This document shows, piece after piece, positions 1-9,811 of a stretch of DNA of 10,416 bases. Both the position numbers and the translations under genes were made by a program. Under the pieces are notes generated by a model. The model saw only the letters and a list, made by a program, of their open reading frames with translations. It searched no databases and was not told the origin of the DNA. The first letter of the stretch is position 1. Each line of letters opens with the position of its first letter. The stretch is from Desulfobulbaceae bacterium (GTDB lineage: Bacteria > Desulfobacterota > Desulfobulbia > Desulfobulbales > Desulfocapsaceae): NCBI GenBank assembly GCA_003509305.1, contig DOMU01000034.1, forward strand, positions 1 through 10,416, written 5' to 3'.

Positions 1-1
1 G

Positions 2-1480
2 CCACCGAAACCGGGACGGGACATCACGGTGCGCACTGATCTTTTTACCGCCGTTTTTTCGGAAAATGGCGCGGCCTTGAAAAGCCTGGTACTCAGCCGC
101 TATAAAGAAACCATCAAAAAAGATTCCCCTGGCAAAGAGATTGTAACCAACAGTCCGGAAGAGGGCTATCCCCTGAAATTTTCCTGGGGCGACCTGGTCG
201 GGGGCGACCTCTTTTACCAGGCGGAAACGGCTAACCTCGATCTGCGAGGTGAAAGCAAAACAGGCACCCTGATCATGCGGGCCGATGCCGGAAACGGCAT
301 CGTTGTCGAGCGGCGTTACCGTTTCACCAAAGGCAGCTATCTGTTCGCCGTCGATGTCGTCGTGAAAAATACCAGCGACCATCCGATACAGGGGATTCCC
401 AGTCTGGAGCAGATCACCCCTCCCTTTGAAAGCGGCTCCGATCCGACCGACCATTTCCTGTTCACGGGGCCGGTCACCTTCCTGAACGGCAAACGCCTGG
501 AAATCCCGACCAAGGAACTTGCCGACGGTCCGAAGACCGAACAGGGAAATATTGAATGGGCCGGCTACGAAGACAACTACTTCCTGCGGGCTATACTGCC
601 AGGGGAAACGGACGGTGCTTCGTTCACGATGCGCGGCGGCGATAAACTGACGCTGACTCATCTCACCGGCAAACTGGAGACTATCGCCCCCGGCGCGGAA
701 AAAAACTACGGGTACCAGATTTTTTACGGCCCGAAAAAGATCCGCGAGCTCCAGGAGATCGGCCACAACCTTGAATATGCCGTCGATTTCGGCTGGTTCG
801 ATATCCTGGCCCGGCCAATGCTGAAATGGTTTCTGAACCCGGTGTACAGCGTCGTCAAAAATTATGGCGTCGCCATCATCATCGTCACCATTCTCTTCAA
901 GCTGATTCTCTGGCCCATATCGCAGAAGGGCCTGAAATCCATGAAGAATATGCAGAAACTTCAGCCAAAGATGGTCAAACTGAAGGAGAAATACAAGAAT
1001 GATCCGACGCGCCTGAACCAGGAGGTCATGAACCTCTACAGAACGTATAAGGTCAACCCGATGGGAGGCTGCCTGCCGATTCTCGTGCAGATCCCAATAT
1101 TTTTCGCCCTGTACAAAGTACTGCTACAGAGCATTGAGCTGCGGCACGCGCCTTTCATGCTGTGGATCAACGATCTGTCGTCGCCGGACCGGCTGCCGAT
1201 TGGTTTCGATATTCCCTATCTCGGCGGCCTGCCGGTGCTCACGCTTTTGATGGGCGCGTCAATGTGGTATCAGCAGAAGATCACCCCGACCAGCGCCGAC
1301 CCAACCCAGGCGAAAATTCTGATGTTCATGCCGGTGCTGTTCACCTTCATGTTCCTCAATTTTCCTTCTGGCCTGGTGCTGTACTGGCTGGTCAACAACC
1401 TGCTCTCCATTCTGCAACAAAAACTGATCTTGCGTCAGGGAGAGAAAAACACCGCCGCGCCCCAGGGCGGCGAGGCCTGA
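2..1480 (+). CDS. yidC: Membrane protein insertase YidC (5' truncated by window)
   Basis: Inserts and folds inner-membrane proteins, alone or with SecYEG (known for the Oxa1/YidC/Alb3 family). The reading frame is open to the window edge, and family-like sequence (RDITVRTDLFTAVFSENGAA) begins before the first in-frame GTG at 29. The true start, with the N-terminal signal-anchor helix, therefore lies upstream, and 492 residues are visible. The large extracytoplasmic P1 beta-domain spans about nt 30-790. The insertase core follows: the groove helix (NYGVAIIIVTILFKLILWP, nt 859-915), the cytoplasmic hairpin with MKNMQKLQPKM and NPMGGCLPILVQIP, then further helices to about nt 1400 ending in FPSGLVLYWLVNN. 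The position equivalent to the groove arginine of E. coli YidC looks like Lys here (codon 899-901), a conservative change. A P1 domain indicates a Gram-negative host. The stop lies 34 bp before jag, and the two are probably one operon. Confidence 0.97.
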   Translation, partial: PPKPGRDITVRTDLFTAVFSENGAALKSLVLSRYKETIKKDSPGKEIVTNSPEEGYPLKFSWGDLVGGDLFYQAETANLDLRGESKTGTLIMRADAGNGIVVERRYRFTKGSYLFAVDVVVKNTSDHPIQGIPSLEQITPPFESGSDPTDHFLFTGPVTFLNGKRLEIPTKELADGPKTEQGNIEWAGYEDNYFLRAILPGETDGASFTMRGGDKLTLTHLTGKLETIAPGAEKNYGYQIFYGPKKIRELQEIGHNLEYAVDFGWFDILARPMLKWFLNPVYSVVKNYGVAIIIVTILFKLILWPISQKGLKSMKNMQKLQPKMVKLKEKYKNDPTRLNQEVMNLYRTYKVNPMGGCLPILVQIPIFFALYKVLLQSIELRHAPFMLWINDLSSPDRLPIGFDIPYLGGLPVLTLLMGASMWYQQKITPTSADPTQAKILMFMPVLFTFMFLNFPSGLVLYWLVNNLLSILQQKLILRQGEKNTAAPQGGEA

Positions 1481-1499
1481 ATCCGGATTACCAAGCGCT

Positions 1500-1505
1500 G
1501 AGGGG
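1500..1505 (+). promoter_or_regulatory. Shine-Dalgarno site of jag
   Basis: GAGGGG lies 9 bases upstream of the ATG at 1515 and supports that start over any internal one. There is no room or visible motif for a separate promoter in the 34 bp yidC-jag gap, which fits co-transcription. Confidence 0.6.
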
Positions 1506-1514
1506 GCTTTATCC

Positions 1515-2309
1515 ATGGAATTCACCGGCAGGGAAGTTGCCGACGCCATCCAGGCGGCCTGCGAACATTTTCATGTTTCGCGGGAAGATCTGCGCATTGA
1601 GGTGCTTGAGACCGGCTCTGCCGGCATTTTCGGCCTGATCCGGAAAAAAGCGCGTATTCGCGCTGAGCTGCGCCAGGAGGCGCCAGAGACCACGGCGGCG
1701 CCCGCCAGACCGGGACCAGTGGAGGAGCGCATCACTGAACCATCCAGTGAGGTGGCGGATGATGCGGCGCTGGCGGCGGAACAATCGGTCAGCCCGGAAA
1801 GTCAGGTCTTGGTGCGCGATATTCTTGGCGACATGCTGCGCCTTTTAGGGATGCCATCGGCGGTTGAGATGAGCGCCAACGGCTTGGTCGTCACCTGCGC
1901 CATCACCGGCCCGTTCGAGAAAGAACTGGTCGGCCAGGATGGGCGCGTCATCGACAGCCTTCAGTACCTGCTGCGTAAAATCGCCGTCAGACGATGTGCC
2001 GAACCACTGCGTATTGCCGTCAACGTCGGTGATTTCCGTGAGCGCCGCCTGGAACAACTGCGGGCTATGGCCACGGAGTTGGCCCACGAGGTGCGGCAAA
2101 ACGGCAAGACCCGCGTCATCCCGGCCTTGAACCCAGCCGAGCGCCGGGAAATCCATCTGCTCTTACAGGACGATCCGGAGGTACGCAGCCGTTCCGTCGG
2201 CGAGGGCGTTTTCAAACGGGTTTTGATTTTCAAACCGGGACGTCCGTCCGGTAAAACCGGGACGCGGCGGTCAGCGAAACGCGAAGAAACCCCGGCCAGC
2301 GGCGGCTGA
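1515..2309 (+). CDS. jag: Jag/KhpB (EloR-type) RNA-binding protein, Jag-N + KH + R3H
   Basis: 264 residues with the full three-part Jag layout. The Jag-N domain (about 1-52) contains the LETGSAGIFGLIRKKARI signature. An Ala/Glu/Pro-rich linker covers about 53-92. The KH-like domain (about 93-170) has a GxxG loop GQDG at 140-143 followed by VIDSLQYLLRK. The R3H domain (about 172-240) has the R...H core in NPAERREIHLLL (R210/R211, H214). The C-terminus is basic and disordered-looking. In Firmicutes the family binds RNA and affects cell elongation and division; in Gram-negatives its role is poorly defined. The constant position next to yidC suggests a link with membrane-protein or envelope biogenesis (inference). 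It sits between yidC and mnmE, 26 bp from the latter. Identification is firm and exact function is not. Confidence 0.95.
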   Translation: MEFTGREVADAIQAACEHFHVSREDLRIEVLETGSAGIFGLIRKKARIRAELRQEAPETTAAPARPGPVEERITEPSSEVADDAALAAEQSVSPESQVLVRDILGDMLRLLGMPSAVEMSANGLVVTCAITGPFEKELVGQDGRVIDSLQYLLRKIAVRRCAEPLRIAVNVGDFRERRLEQLRAMATELAHEVRQNGKTRVIPALNPAERREIHLLLQDDPEVRSRSVGEGVFKRVLIFKPGRPSGKTGTRRSAKREETPASGG

Positions 2310-2315
2310 TTGGCC

Positions 2316-2334
2316 GTGGTATCCCACCTTTTTT
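2316..2334 (+). promoter_or_regulatory. Mini-hairpin plus T-run directly before mnmE start
   Basis: GTGG (2316-2319) and CCAC (2324-2327) can form a 4 bp stem with a 4-base loop, followed by C and six Ts (2329-2334), one base before the mnmE ATG. The stem is too short for a convincing intrinsic terminator. The tract occupies the place where a Shine-Dalgarno would be, and none is present. It may act as a pyrimidine-rich initiation leader (ribosomal protein S1 type) or a weak attenuator, or it may be chance. Confidence 0.25.
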
Positions 2335-2335
2335 C

Positions 2336-3721
2336 ATGCCTGCCCAGAGCCTAGCGCCTGATGCCACCATCGCCGCCATTGCCACGCCGGTGGGCGCCGG
2401 TGGCATCGCGATCATCAGAATGTCGGGCGACCGGGCTTTGCCGATCCTGCGCGCCGTTTTTCGCCCGCGTGCCACCACCTGCTCTTTCCGTAGCCACCAA
2501 ATGTATTATGGCCAGGTTGTTCACCCTGGCAGTGGTACAGTCATTGACGAGGCCATGGCCGTCTTTATGGCGGCGCCAAACAGCTATACCCGTGAAGATG
2601 TGGTGGAAATCCACGGCCATGGCAATTTTCTTCTGGCGCAAAGCCTGCTGGAAGCGCTGTTGGTTCAAGGCGCGATCTTGGCTGAACCGGGTGAATTCAC
2701 CAAACGGGCCTTTCTCAATGGCCGCATCGACCTGACCCGCGCCGAGGCCGTCCTCGACCTGCTGACGGCGAAAACCCGCAAAGGGTTGAACCTGGCCGAA
2801 CGGCAACTGGCCGGCGCGCTGTTTCAGCGCATTGAGGCAATTCGCGGTCAGTTGATTGACATGACGGCGTTTCTTGAAGTGGCTATCGACTTTCCCGACG
2901 ACGAGGTGGATATCGTCGATTGGTTGCTTTTGGCGCGGCAACTGCGAGATGAAATCGAAGCGCCGCTGGCCGGGCTTCTCGCGGCGGCGCGTCAGGGTGA
3001 ATTGCTGCGCGACGGCGCCACCGTGGTGATTTGCGGCCTGCCCAATGGCGGTAAATCGAGCCTGTTGAATGTCCTGTTACGGCGTGACCGCGCTTTGGTC
3101 ACGGCTATCCCTGGCACCACCCGCGATACGATTGAGGAATATTTCGATCTGAACGGTTTGCCGGTGCGTTGTATCGACACGGCTGGCATCCGGCAAGAAG
3201 CCGATACCATTGAAGAACAGGGGATCGCCCGCGCCCGCGCCGCCATCGCCCGTGCCGACCTGCTGCTGTTTGTTCACGACGCCACCCAGCCCTGGAGCGA
3301 GGCCGAAGAAGAACTTTTGGCCGAAATCAATGACAAGCCGCTTCTTTGCTTAGTCAACAAGATTGACGCCGCGCCCGGCGCGAAACAGCCGATGCCCCCT
3401 TTGCCGGGTCAACCGCTCTTCATTTCCGCCACCACGGGAGCGGGTCTCGATGCCCTGCGTCAAGCGATGTTTGCTCAACTTGCCGACGGCGCCAGCCAAT
3501 GGGAAGAAGACGCCTGCGCCCCCAACCTGCGTCAGGCGGAAACTTTGCGCCAGGCGCTTACGGCCATCCGGTATGCTCAGGAAACTCTTACCCTGCGCGC
3601 CCCCGACCTGTTGGCCGTGGACCTGCGCCAATGCCTCGACGCCCTGAACGGCATCATCGGTTTGACCACGACCGAAGACATTCTTGACGCCGTGTTCAGC
3701 CGTTTCTGTTTGGGAAAATAG
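2336..3721 (+). CDS. mnmE: tRNA uridine-5-carboxymethylaminomethyl modification GTPase MnmE (TrmE)
   Basis: With MnmG, this GTPase installs the (carboxymethyl)aminomethyl group at C5 of U34 in tRNAs reading two-codon families; it is cytosolic and uses 5,10-methylene-THF. At 461 residues it has normal family length. The tetrahydrofolate-binding N-domain (about 8-125) starts with DTIAAIATP-like sequence and GIAIIRMSG. The helical domain is about 126-222 plus the C-terminus. The inserted G domain carries G1 GLPNGGKS (234-241), G2/K-loop GTTRDTIEE (260-268), G3 DTAG (281-284), G4 NKID (341-344) and G5-like SAT (364-366). The C-terminal FCLGK retains the conserved Cys (C458). The start at 2336 places homology from residue 9 onward, and no upstream in-frame start is better even though no Shine-Dalgarno is visible. 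The usual partner mnmG does not follow directly; ppk1 does. Confidence 0.97.
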   Translation: MPAQSLAPDATIAAIATPVGAGGIAIIRMSGDRALPILRAVFRPRATTCSFRSHQMYYGQVVHPGSGTVIDEAMAVFMAAPNSYTREDVVEIHGHGNFLLAQSLLEALLVQGAILAEPGEFTKRAFLNGRIDLTRAEAVLDLLTAKTRKGLNLAERQLAGALFQRIEAIRGQLIDMTAFLEVAIDFPDDEVDIVDWLLLARQLRDEIEAPLAGLLAAARQGELLRDGATVVICGLPNGGKSSLLNVLLRRDRALVTAIPGTTRDTIEEYFDLNGLPVRCIDTAGIRQEADTIEEQGIARARAAIARADLLLFVHDATQPWSEAEEELLAEINDKPLLCLVNKIDAAPGAKQPMPPLPGQPLFISATTGAGLDALRQAMFAQLADGASQWEEDACAPNLRQAETLRQALTAIRYAQETLTLRAPDLLAVDLRQCLDALNGIIGLTTTEDILDAVFSRFCLGK

Positions 3722-3743
3722 TCTCCGCCCGCCTGTCGCCGGA

Positions 3744-3771
3744 TTGTACTTTTCCGGTGGTCTGCTATAGT
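3744..3771 (+). promoter_or_regulatory. Candidate sigma70 promoter for ppk1 (distal)
   Basis: A TTGTAC box (3744-3749), a 16-base spacer and TATAGT (3766-3771) with an extended -10 TGC (3763-3765). The -10 and extension are good and the -35 is partial. Transcription would start about 50 bases upstream of the ppk1 ATG. The 108 bp gap after mnmE, and the change from RNA-related genes to ppk1, make a separate promoter plausible. This is pattern-based only. Confidence 0.4.
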
Positions 3772-3791
3772 CTTTTCTCTGACAATGGCCG

Positions 3792-3800
3792 TGTTATGAT
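3792..3800 (+). promoter_or_regulatory. Second candidate extended -10 for ppk1 (proximal)
   Basis: TGT followed by TATGAT (3795-3800) is a five-of-six -10 match with a TGn extension, 29 bases downstream of the first -10. No good -35 is seen at the right distance (3772-3777 reads CTTTTC). It could be a second start point or a chance match in an AT-rich leader. Confidence 0.25.
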
Positions 3801-3829
3801 TTTCTTCCAATTTTTCCCTAACAGCGCTC

Positions 3830-6034
<2,205 letters not shown>

Positions 6035-6049
<15 letters not shown>

Positions 6050-6928
6050 AGCGGCTGAGAACATTGTGGCGAAGGCCGGCGGGATTGGTGTTTCATAATG
6101 ATGCAGACGGCCATCGATCGGATGGTGAAAGGCCAGCACCCTGGCGTGCAGGGCCAGCCTTTTCAGCGGGTTGGTCGTGGCGTCGTATTTTTTGTCGCCG
6201 GCCACCGGATGACCAAGCCCTTGCATATGCACGCGGATCTGGTGCTTACGTCCGGTTTCCAGCCGCAGTTCGACGAGGGAATAGGCGCGGCTTAGCGCCA
6301 GCCGCTTAAAATGTGTCACCGCCTCCTTGCCCTGATGCGGGTTTTCCGAGGCATAAACCCGCATAGATGCCGTTTCTTTCAGATAGGACCGAACCGTCCC
6401 AGCCTCCTCTTTCAGTTTGCCTTCGAGCACCGCCACATAGAGCCGTTCGCTGATGACATCAAGCCAGGAATCCTGAATGGCCCGTTTCACCTCCTCGCTT
6501 TTGGCGAAGAGCAAGAGACCTGACGTTTCCCGGTCGAGGCGGTGGACAACGAAGATTTTGTTATCCGGATTTTCCTCTTTGACATAGTTGCTGAGCATGG
6601 CGTAGGCGGTGCGCCGCTTTTCCTTGTCGGTGGCCACGGTCAACAAGCCGGAGGGTTTGTTGACGACGATGAGAAATTCGTCCTCGTGCACAACCGGCAG
6701 CGTTGGCAGGCCCTGGCGCTGGATAGCCGCCTGGCGCGGAACCACGGTGATACGCTGGCCTGTTTGCAGCGGATGGTCAAACTGGCGGACGGCCTGGCTA
6801 TCAACCAGCACGCGTCCGGCGGCCAGCAGGTTTTTCAGCCGCTTGCGCCCCTCGCACGGCAGGTTGTGGACAAGAAAGGCCAGGAGTTGATCCGGGTGAG
6901 TGACGAGAAAATCGCTTTGTTTATTCAT
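6035..6928 (-). CDS. RluA-family pseudouridine synthase with S4 domain
   Basis: Isomerises uridine to pseudouridine in rRNA or tRNA; the exact target site cannot be told from sequence. With the ATG at 6928 the protein is 297 residues. An S4-type RNA-binding domain spans about 13-64 (LLAFLV...RLKNLLAAGRVLVD, with TGQRITV). The catalytic domain covers about 78-285 and holds the RluA motif HRLDRETSGLLLFAK with catalytic Asp D132, ETGRKHQIRVHMQGLGHPVAGDKKY (223-248, split here only for reference) and LALHA. The frame also offers a TTG at 6982, which would add 18 residues with no domain value. Neither start has a clear Shine-Dalgarno; the ATG gives the usual short lead into the S4 domain. A lone TATTAT on the - strand (6967-6962) could be its -10, but no -35 is seen. 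Confidence 0.93.
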
Positions 6929-7082
6929 AGGATGGTTCTGAAAATGTGGTAGTTCAGATAAATAATACACTACTGCCAGCAAAACGCGCGCGTCCAGATT
7001 TCATAACGATTACTCTCTTGAAAAAAGAGGCGCGTTATGGCAACGATAGGTACGTGTAATCTGTCGCGGGATATTGGAAACC

Positions 7083-7103
7083 ATGGAAAATTGGCAACAA
7101 TAA
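7083..7103 (+). other. Six-codon mini-ORF upstream of elbB
   Basis: ATG at 7083 reads M-E-N-W-Q-Q and stops with TAA at 7101-7103, running into the elbB Shine-Dalgarno (7102-7110). Translation of it would end on that site and could couple initiation at elbB. It has only a weak GGG-type ribosome site of its own and may well be chance. Confidence 0.2.
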
Positions 7104-7110
7104 GGAGGGG
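7102..7110 (+). promoter_or_regulatory. Strong Shine-Dalgarno of elbB
   Basis: AAGGAGGGG sits three bases before the ATG at 7114. The core AGGAGG is about five bases from the start, and this fixes the start of elbB. It is the best ribosome site in the window and contrasts with the Shine-Dalgarno-less starts of mnmE and ppk1. Confidence 0.8.
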
Positions 7111-7113
7111 AAA

Positions 7114-7785
7114 ATGTCGGATAAACCATCAGTCGCCGTTGTTCTTGCCGGTTGCGGTAACCGCGACGGCTCGGAAATCCATGAAGCGACACTGACGCTT
7201 CTGGCCATTCATCGTCATGGCGCCGATTACCACTGCTATGCCCCTGACCGTAATCAGACTCACGTTATCAGCCATCTGACCGGTCAGGAGATGGCGGAAA
7301 GGCGCCATGTTCTTACTGAGGCGGCGCGGATCGCCCGTGGCCGCATCAGACCGCTGACTGCCTTCGACGCCGGGGCGCACGACGCCCTGATTTTTCCCGG
7401 CGGTTTCGGCGCGGCGATGAATTTGTGCGATTATGCCGAAAAAGGCAAGGCCGGCCAGCCATTGCCAGAGGTGGCCCAGGCGATTGCCGCCATGCGCGCG
7501 GCCAATAAACCCATTGGCGCCTTGTGCATCGCGCCGGTGGTGCTGGCTCCGGCCATCCCGGGTGTAACCCTGACTATCGGCAACGATGAAAAAGTCGCCG
7601 CCGATCTCGAGGCCATGGGCGCGCGCCACCAGAAGAGCGGCCCGGATGGGGTGGTGGTTGACCGTAACCTGCGGGTCGTCACGACGCCGTGCTACATGTT
7701 CGACGATATCCGCCTCGATACGCTGGCCGACAGCATCGACCGTTTGGTGGCGGCAGTGCTGGAACTGGCCGCGACACATAACTGA
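7114..7785 (+). CDS. elbB: ElbB/ES1-family class I glutamine amidotransferase-like protein
   Basis: 223 residues closely following E. coli ElbB end to end: VVLAGCGNRDGSEIHEATLTLLAI (9-32), CYAPDRNQTHVISHLTG (41-57), EAARIARGRIRPL (69-81), ALIFPGGFGAAMNL (91-104), KPIGALCIAP with the nucleophile-elbow Cys C138, LTIGNDEKVA and VVTTPCYM. The family belongs to the DJ-1/PfpI fold. E. coli ElbB was named for an effect on isoprenoid biosynthesis and has been reported to have glyoxalase-type activity; the physiological role is unclear. E21 and C138 are the likely catalytic pair by analogy to DJ-1 proteins (inference). It appears monocistronic: the gene upstream is divergent and the gene downstream is convergent. 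No convincing promoter hexamer pair was found in the divergent spacer 6929-7113. Confidence 0.94.
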   Translation: MSDKPSVAVVLAGCGNRDGSEIHEATLTLLAIHRHGADYHCYAPDRNQTHVISHLTGQEMAERRHVLTEAARIARGRIRPLTAFDAGAHDALIFPGGFGAAMNLCDYAEKGKAGQPLPEVAQAIAAMRAANKPIGALCIAPVVLAPAIPGVTLTIGNDEKVAADLEAMGARHQKSGPDGVVVDRNLRVVTTPCYMFDDIRLDTLADSIDRLVAAVLELAATHN

Positions 7786-7806
7786 TTTTTGCGATAGGAA
7801 ATGGCG

Positions 7807-7836
7807 AGCGCCTGCGTATTTGCCAGGAGCGCTTTA
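7807..7836 (+). terminator. Weak candidate terminator after elbB
   Basis: AGCGC (7807-7811) pairs with GCGCT (7829-7833), and CTG (7812-7814) with CAG (7824-7826), leaving a two-base bulge and a 9-base loop. Only three Ts follow, so rho-independent function is doubtful. A near-palindrome, ATGAAAAA-G-TTTTTCAT, lies just after it (7836-7852). It is located between the convergent ends of elbB and the membrane protein gene, where a terminator is expected. Confidence 0.25.
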
Positions 7837-7862
7837 TGAAAAAGTTTTTCATCGGAGGTGAA

Positions 7863-9800
7863 TTATTGCGCCAGCGCTTTCTCGAAAATCAGCTCCGCTA
7901 CGCCATCTTTTTTTCGTAAGATGGCACCTGGCTTAAATTTTTTGCTGGAAAACCTTTTCAATTCATAAACGCCGGTTTTTTCCTGGTTGATGACCTCGAT
8001 GGTAATTTCGTGGTCGCCGTCCGGCAGGTCATTAAAAAAGACCACACCATCGAATCCAGATCGCAAATAATTAGGTTCACCCAGCGCGGCGAGATTGGGC
8101 CGTTCTTTTCCCAGGCTCAGGAAGTAGCGTGCATTGCCCACCTTGAGGAAAAAAGCGGCGGGTGATTGCCGGGCTTTTTTGTCCACTGCCCATCCTTTGG
8201 CTTGAATACGCACCGGCCCATCGTTGCCTCCCACGGATAACTGGTCAATAAAACCCACGGCATCGCCAAGTTTCTCCAAGGAATCCACAGCTTCGATTGG
8301 TAGCGGTGAACTGGGCGGTTGGCTGGCCACAAGCGCGGATGTATTCAGCGCAAACAATTTGATGTTGATATTTTTGTGCCAGCATAATTGTGCCCACTTT
8401 CCACCTAGGACGTTGATCCAGAAGCGTTTGACCGTGGGAAAAGTGTCTGCCACCTGGTCATTTGATGAGGTATTATTCTGGATGAAACGGGTGATGCTCG
8501 CGAAATCTTTGGTATTGGCGATGTAGGGAGAAAGTAAGAATGGCATTTCAGCCATCCTGGTGATGAAGCGGTGTTCATGGATGCCGCCATCGGATGTTTG
8601 CAAGACAATAGCTATCCCCGGCGATTTGAAAAGAATATTCAGCACCTTGCCGAAAAGAGTTGGCTTGACCGCTATTTCGGCGAGCAGCGGACGGGAGGAA
8701 TCGGATATCGCTACCGTTTGCCCCATGACGCCAGAAATTTCCGCCAATGGCTGCGGCAAAAGCGGGGCGCTGGCCTCTTTTTTGCGCAGGATGAGGAAAT
8801 CGCCGACTTGGCTGTTTAGCCGATAGTGGCTCCACAACTCCGGCCAGCTTGCCCCGTCTTCCAGTGCGGGTAAGCGGTTATCAATGGGCTGTACCGCGAA
8901 GAAGATGGTATCTGGGGCGTTTCGACTGAGCAGGTGATCACGATTGATGGCGGCAAGATGTTTGCCATAAGCCGAGTAGCTTTGAAAAATCGGCCTGGGA
9001 TTCCAGGCATTGCCCGAAGTGAATAGATATCCTTGACTGTAGGAGTAGATGTCAGAGGTGCCTGGGAAAGTCGGCAAGGGCATTTCTGCGTGCAGTTTTT
9101 CCCGGTTTTGCGCAAATTGTTTGGGCAACGTGGCGGAATTTTTCAGATTTGCCGCCAACGATGCGTAGCCGCTGGCAATACGCTGAAAAGCGGAAAAGTT
9201 GCTCCAGGTTTTCCAAGCGCTTGGCAATATTATCCATGAAGCGGCCAGACAGATAACAGCGATTACCGCTGCCAGCACCTGTCTTCTCCTTTCCTTGATT
9301 GGTCCGGCCAATAGGATGGCGAAGGGAAACAGAAAAAGCGCGACGCTGGCGATGATGACATGGCCGCCGTCGTGACGGACAAATCCCCCTTTGCATGACA
9401 GGAAAAGGAAAAGGGCCAGCAATAGCCAGCGGCAAAGTGTGGCGGCGGAAAACCGTTGGTTGAGAAAAGGCAGGGCGAGAAGTGCCAGGGCGGCAGCGCC
9501 GATAAAAAGTGACACTTCCCGCAAATGACTGGCAGATTGCCAGAACATCGACGGCCCCGACATGGCTTCGGTGTAGCCGGAGCTTATGGCGAAAACGGCG
9601 CGATAGTAAATGGGCAGGTCAGCCAGTTGCTGCCTGGCCAGCAGCCAGAAAAAGGCACTGGAAAGAAGCAGGGTGCACAATGAGACGGTAAAAAGTCGCC
9701 AGCGTTTATAGATGGCAAGACAGACCAGACATATTAGAACGCTGGCCAGAACATGGATGCAAAAACTTCCCTTGATAAACGAAATAAGCGCTAGTCCCAT
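7863..9800 (-). CDS. Polytopic membrane protein, C-terminal fragment (frame-broken), putative envelope-glycan enzyme
   Basis: 645 residues from the ATG at 9800. About six membrane helices (roughly 13-31, 36-55, 96-113, 123-138, 146-166, 174-194) precede a long, probably extracytoplasmic part. That part contains NAWNPRPIFQSYSAYGKHL (264-282), a pattern I recognise from large uncharacterised GT-C-like membrane proteins. A C-terminal beta-rich module (about 512-615) shows GWAVD, ERPNLAALG, RSGF and LPDGDHEITIEV. The frame is open upstream of 9800 through the heptamer tract to at least 9860 (reading ...NPQSAIQYGILTYSWMGL), and 9800 is not preceded by a good Shine-Dalgarno. This ORF is therefore best read as the rest of the gene beginning at 10282, shifted out of frame by the repeat. 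Restored lengths would be 801 residues (one repeat unit) or 808 (four units). Role as a glycosyltransferase or glycan-modifying enzyme is inference. Confidence 0.75.
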   Translation of the reverse strand: MGLALISFIKGSFCIHVLASVLICLVCLAIYKRWRLFTVSLCTLLLSSAFFWLLARQQLADLPIYYRAVFAISSGYTEAMSGPSMFWQSASHLREVSLFIGAAALALLALPFLNQRFSAATLCRWLLLALFLFLSCKGGFVRHDGGHVIIASVALFLFPFAILLAGPIKERRRQVLAAVIAVICLAASWIILPSAWKTWSNFSAFQRIASGYASLAANLKNSATLPKQFAQNREKLHAEMPLPTFPGTSDIYSYSQGYLFTSGNAWNPRPIFQSYSAYGKHLAAINRDHLLSRNAPDTIFFAVQPIDNRLPALEDGASWPELWSHYRLNSQVGDFLILRKKEASAPLLPQPLAEISGVMGQTVAISDSSRPLLAEIAVKPTLFGKVLNILFKSPGIAIVLQTSDGGIHEHRFITRMAEMPFLLSPYIANTKDFASITRFIQNNTSSNDQVADTFPTVKRFWINVLGGKWAQLCWHKNINIKLFALNTSALVASQPPSSPLPIEAVDSLEKLGDAVGFIDQLSVGGNDGPVRIQAKGWAVDKKARQSPAAFFLKVGNARYFLSLGKERPNLAALGEPNYLRSGFDGVVFFNDLPDGDHEITIEVINQEKTGVYELKRFSSKKFKPGAILRKKDGVAELIFEKALAQ

Positions 9801-9811
9801 CCAGCTATATG

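Noticed and set aside
29..31. GTG at 29 as the start of yidC
   Set aside because: Family-like sequence in the same frame continues upstream to base 2, and YidC needs an N-terminal anchor helix that is absent, so the gene is truncated by the window edge.
2351..2941. Antisense ORF of 196 codons opposite mnmE
   Set aside because: No family resemblance; it covers the well-conserved MnmE N-domain.
3035..3058. Unusual Walker A in MnmE (NGGKS rather than NVGKS)
   Set aside because: This position varies among small residues in MnmE proteins (E. coli has Ala), the catalytic and K+-binding Asn and Lys are kept, and all other G motifs are intact.
6980..6982. TTG at 6982 as the start of the pseudouridine synthase
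   Set aside because: The extra 18 residues add no domain content and overlap the only plausible -10 element; the ATG at 6928 leads directly into the S4 domain.
7011..7030. CTCTT-GAAAA-AAGAG mini stem in the elbB/rluA-family divergent spacer
   Set aside because: A five-base AT-containing stem with no T-run or conserved context; not enough to call a regulator site or terminator.
7129..7779. Antisense ORF of 216 codons opposite elbB
   Set aside because: It mirrors the full elbB reading frame, has no recognisable motifs, and elbB has a strong Shine-Dalgarno and end-to-end family match.
7836..7919. Small + strand ORF (MKKFFIGGELLRQRF...) after elbB, with GGAGG inside it
   Set aside because: It overlaps the end of the membrane protein gene in antisense, has no ribosome site of its own at the right place, and its signal-like start is short; probably chance.
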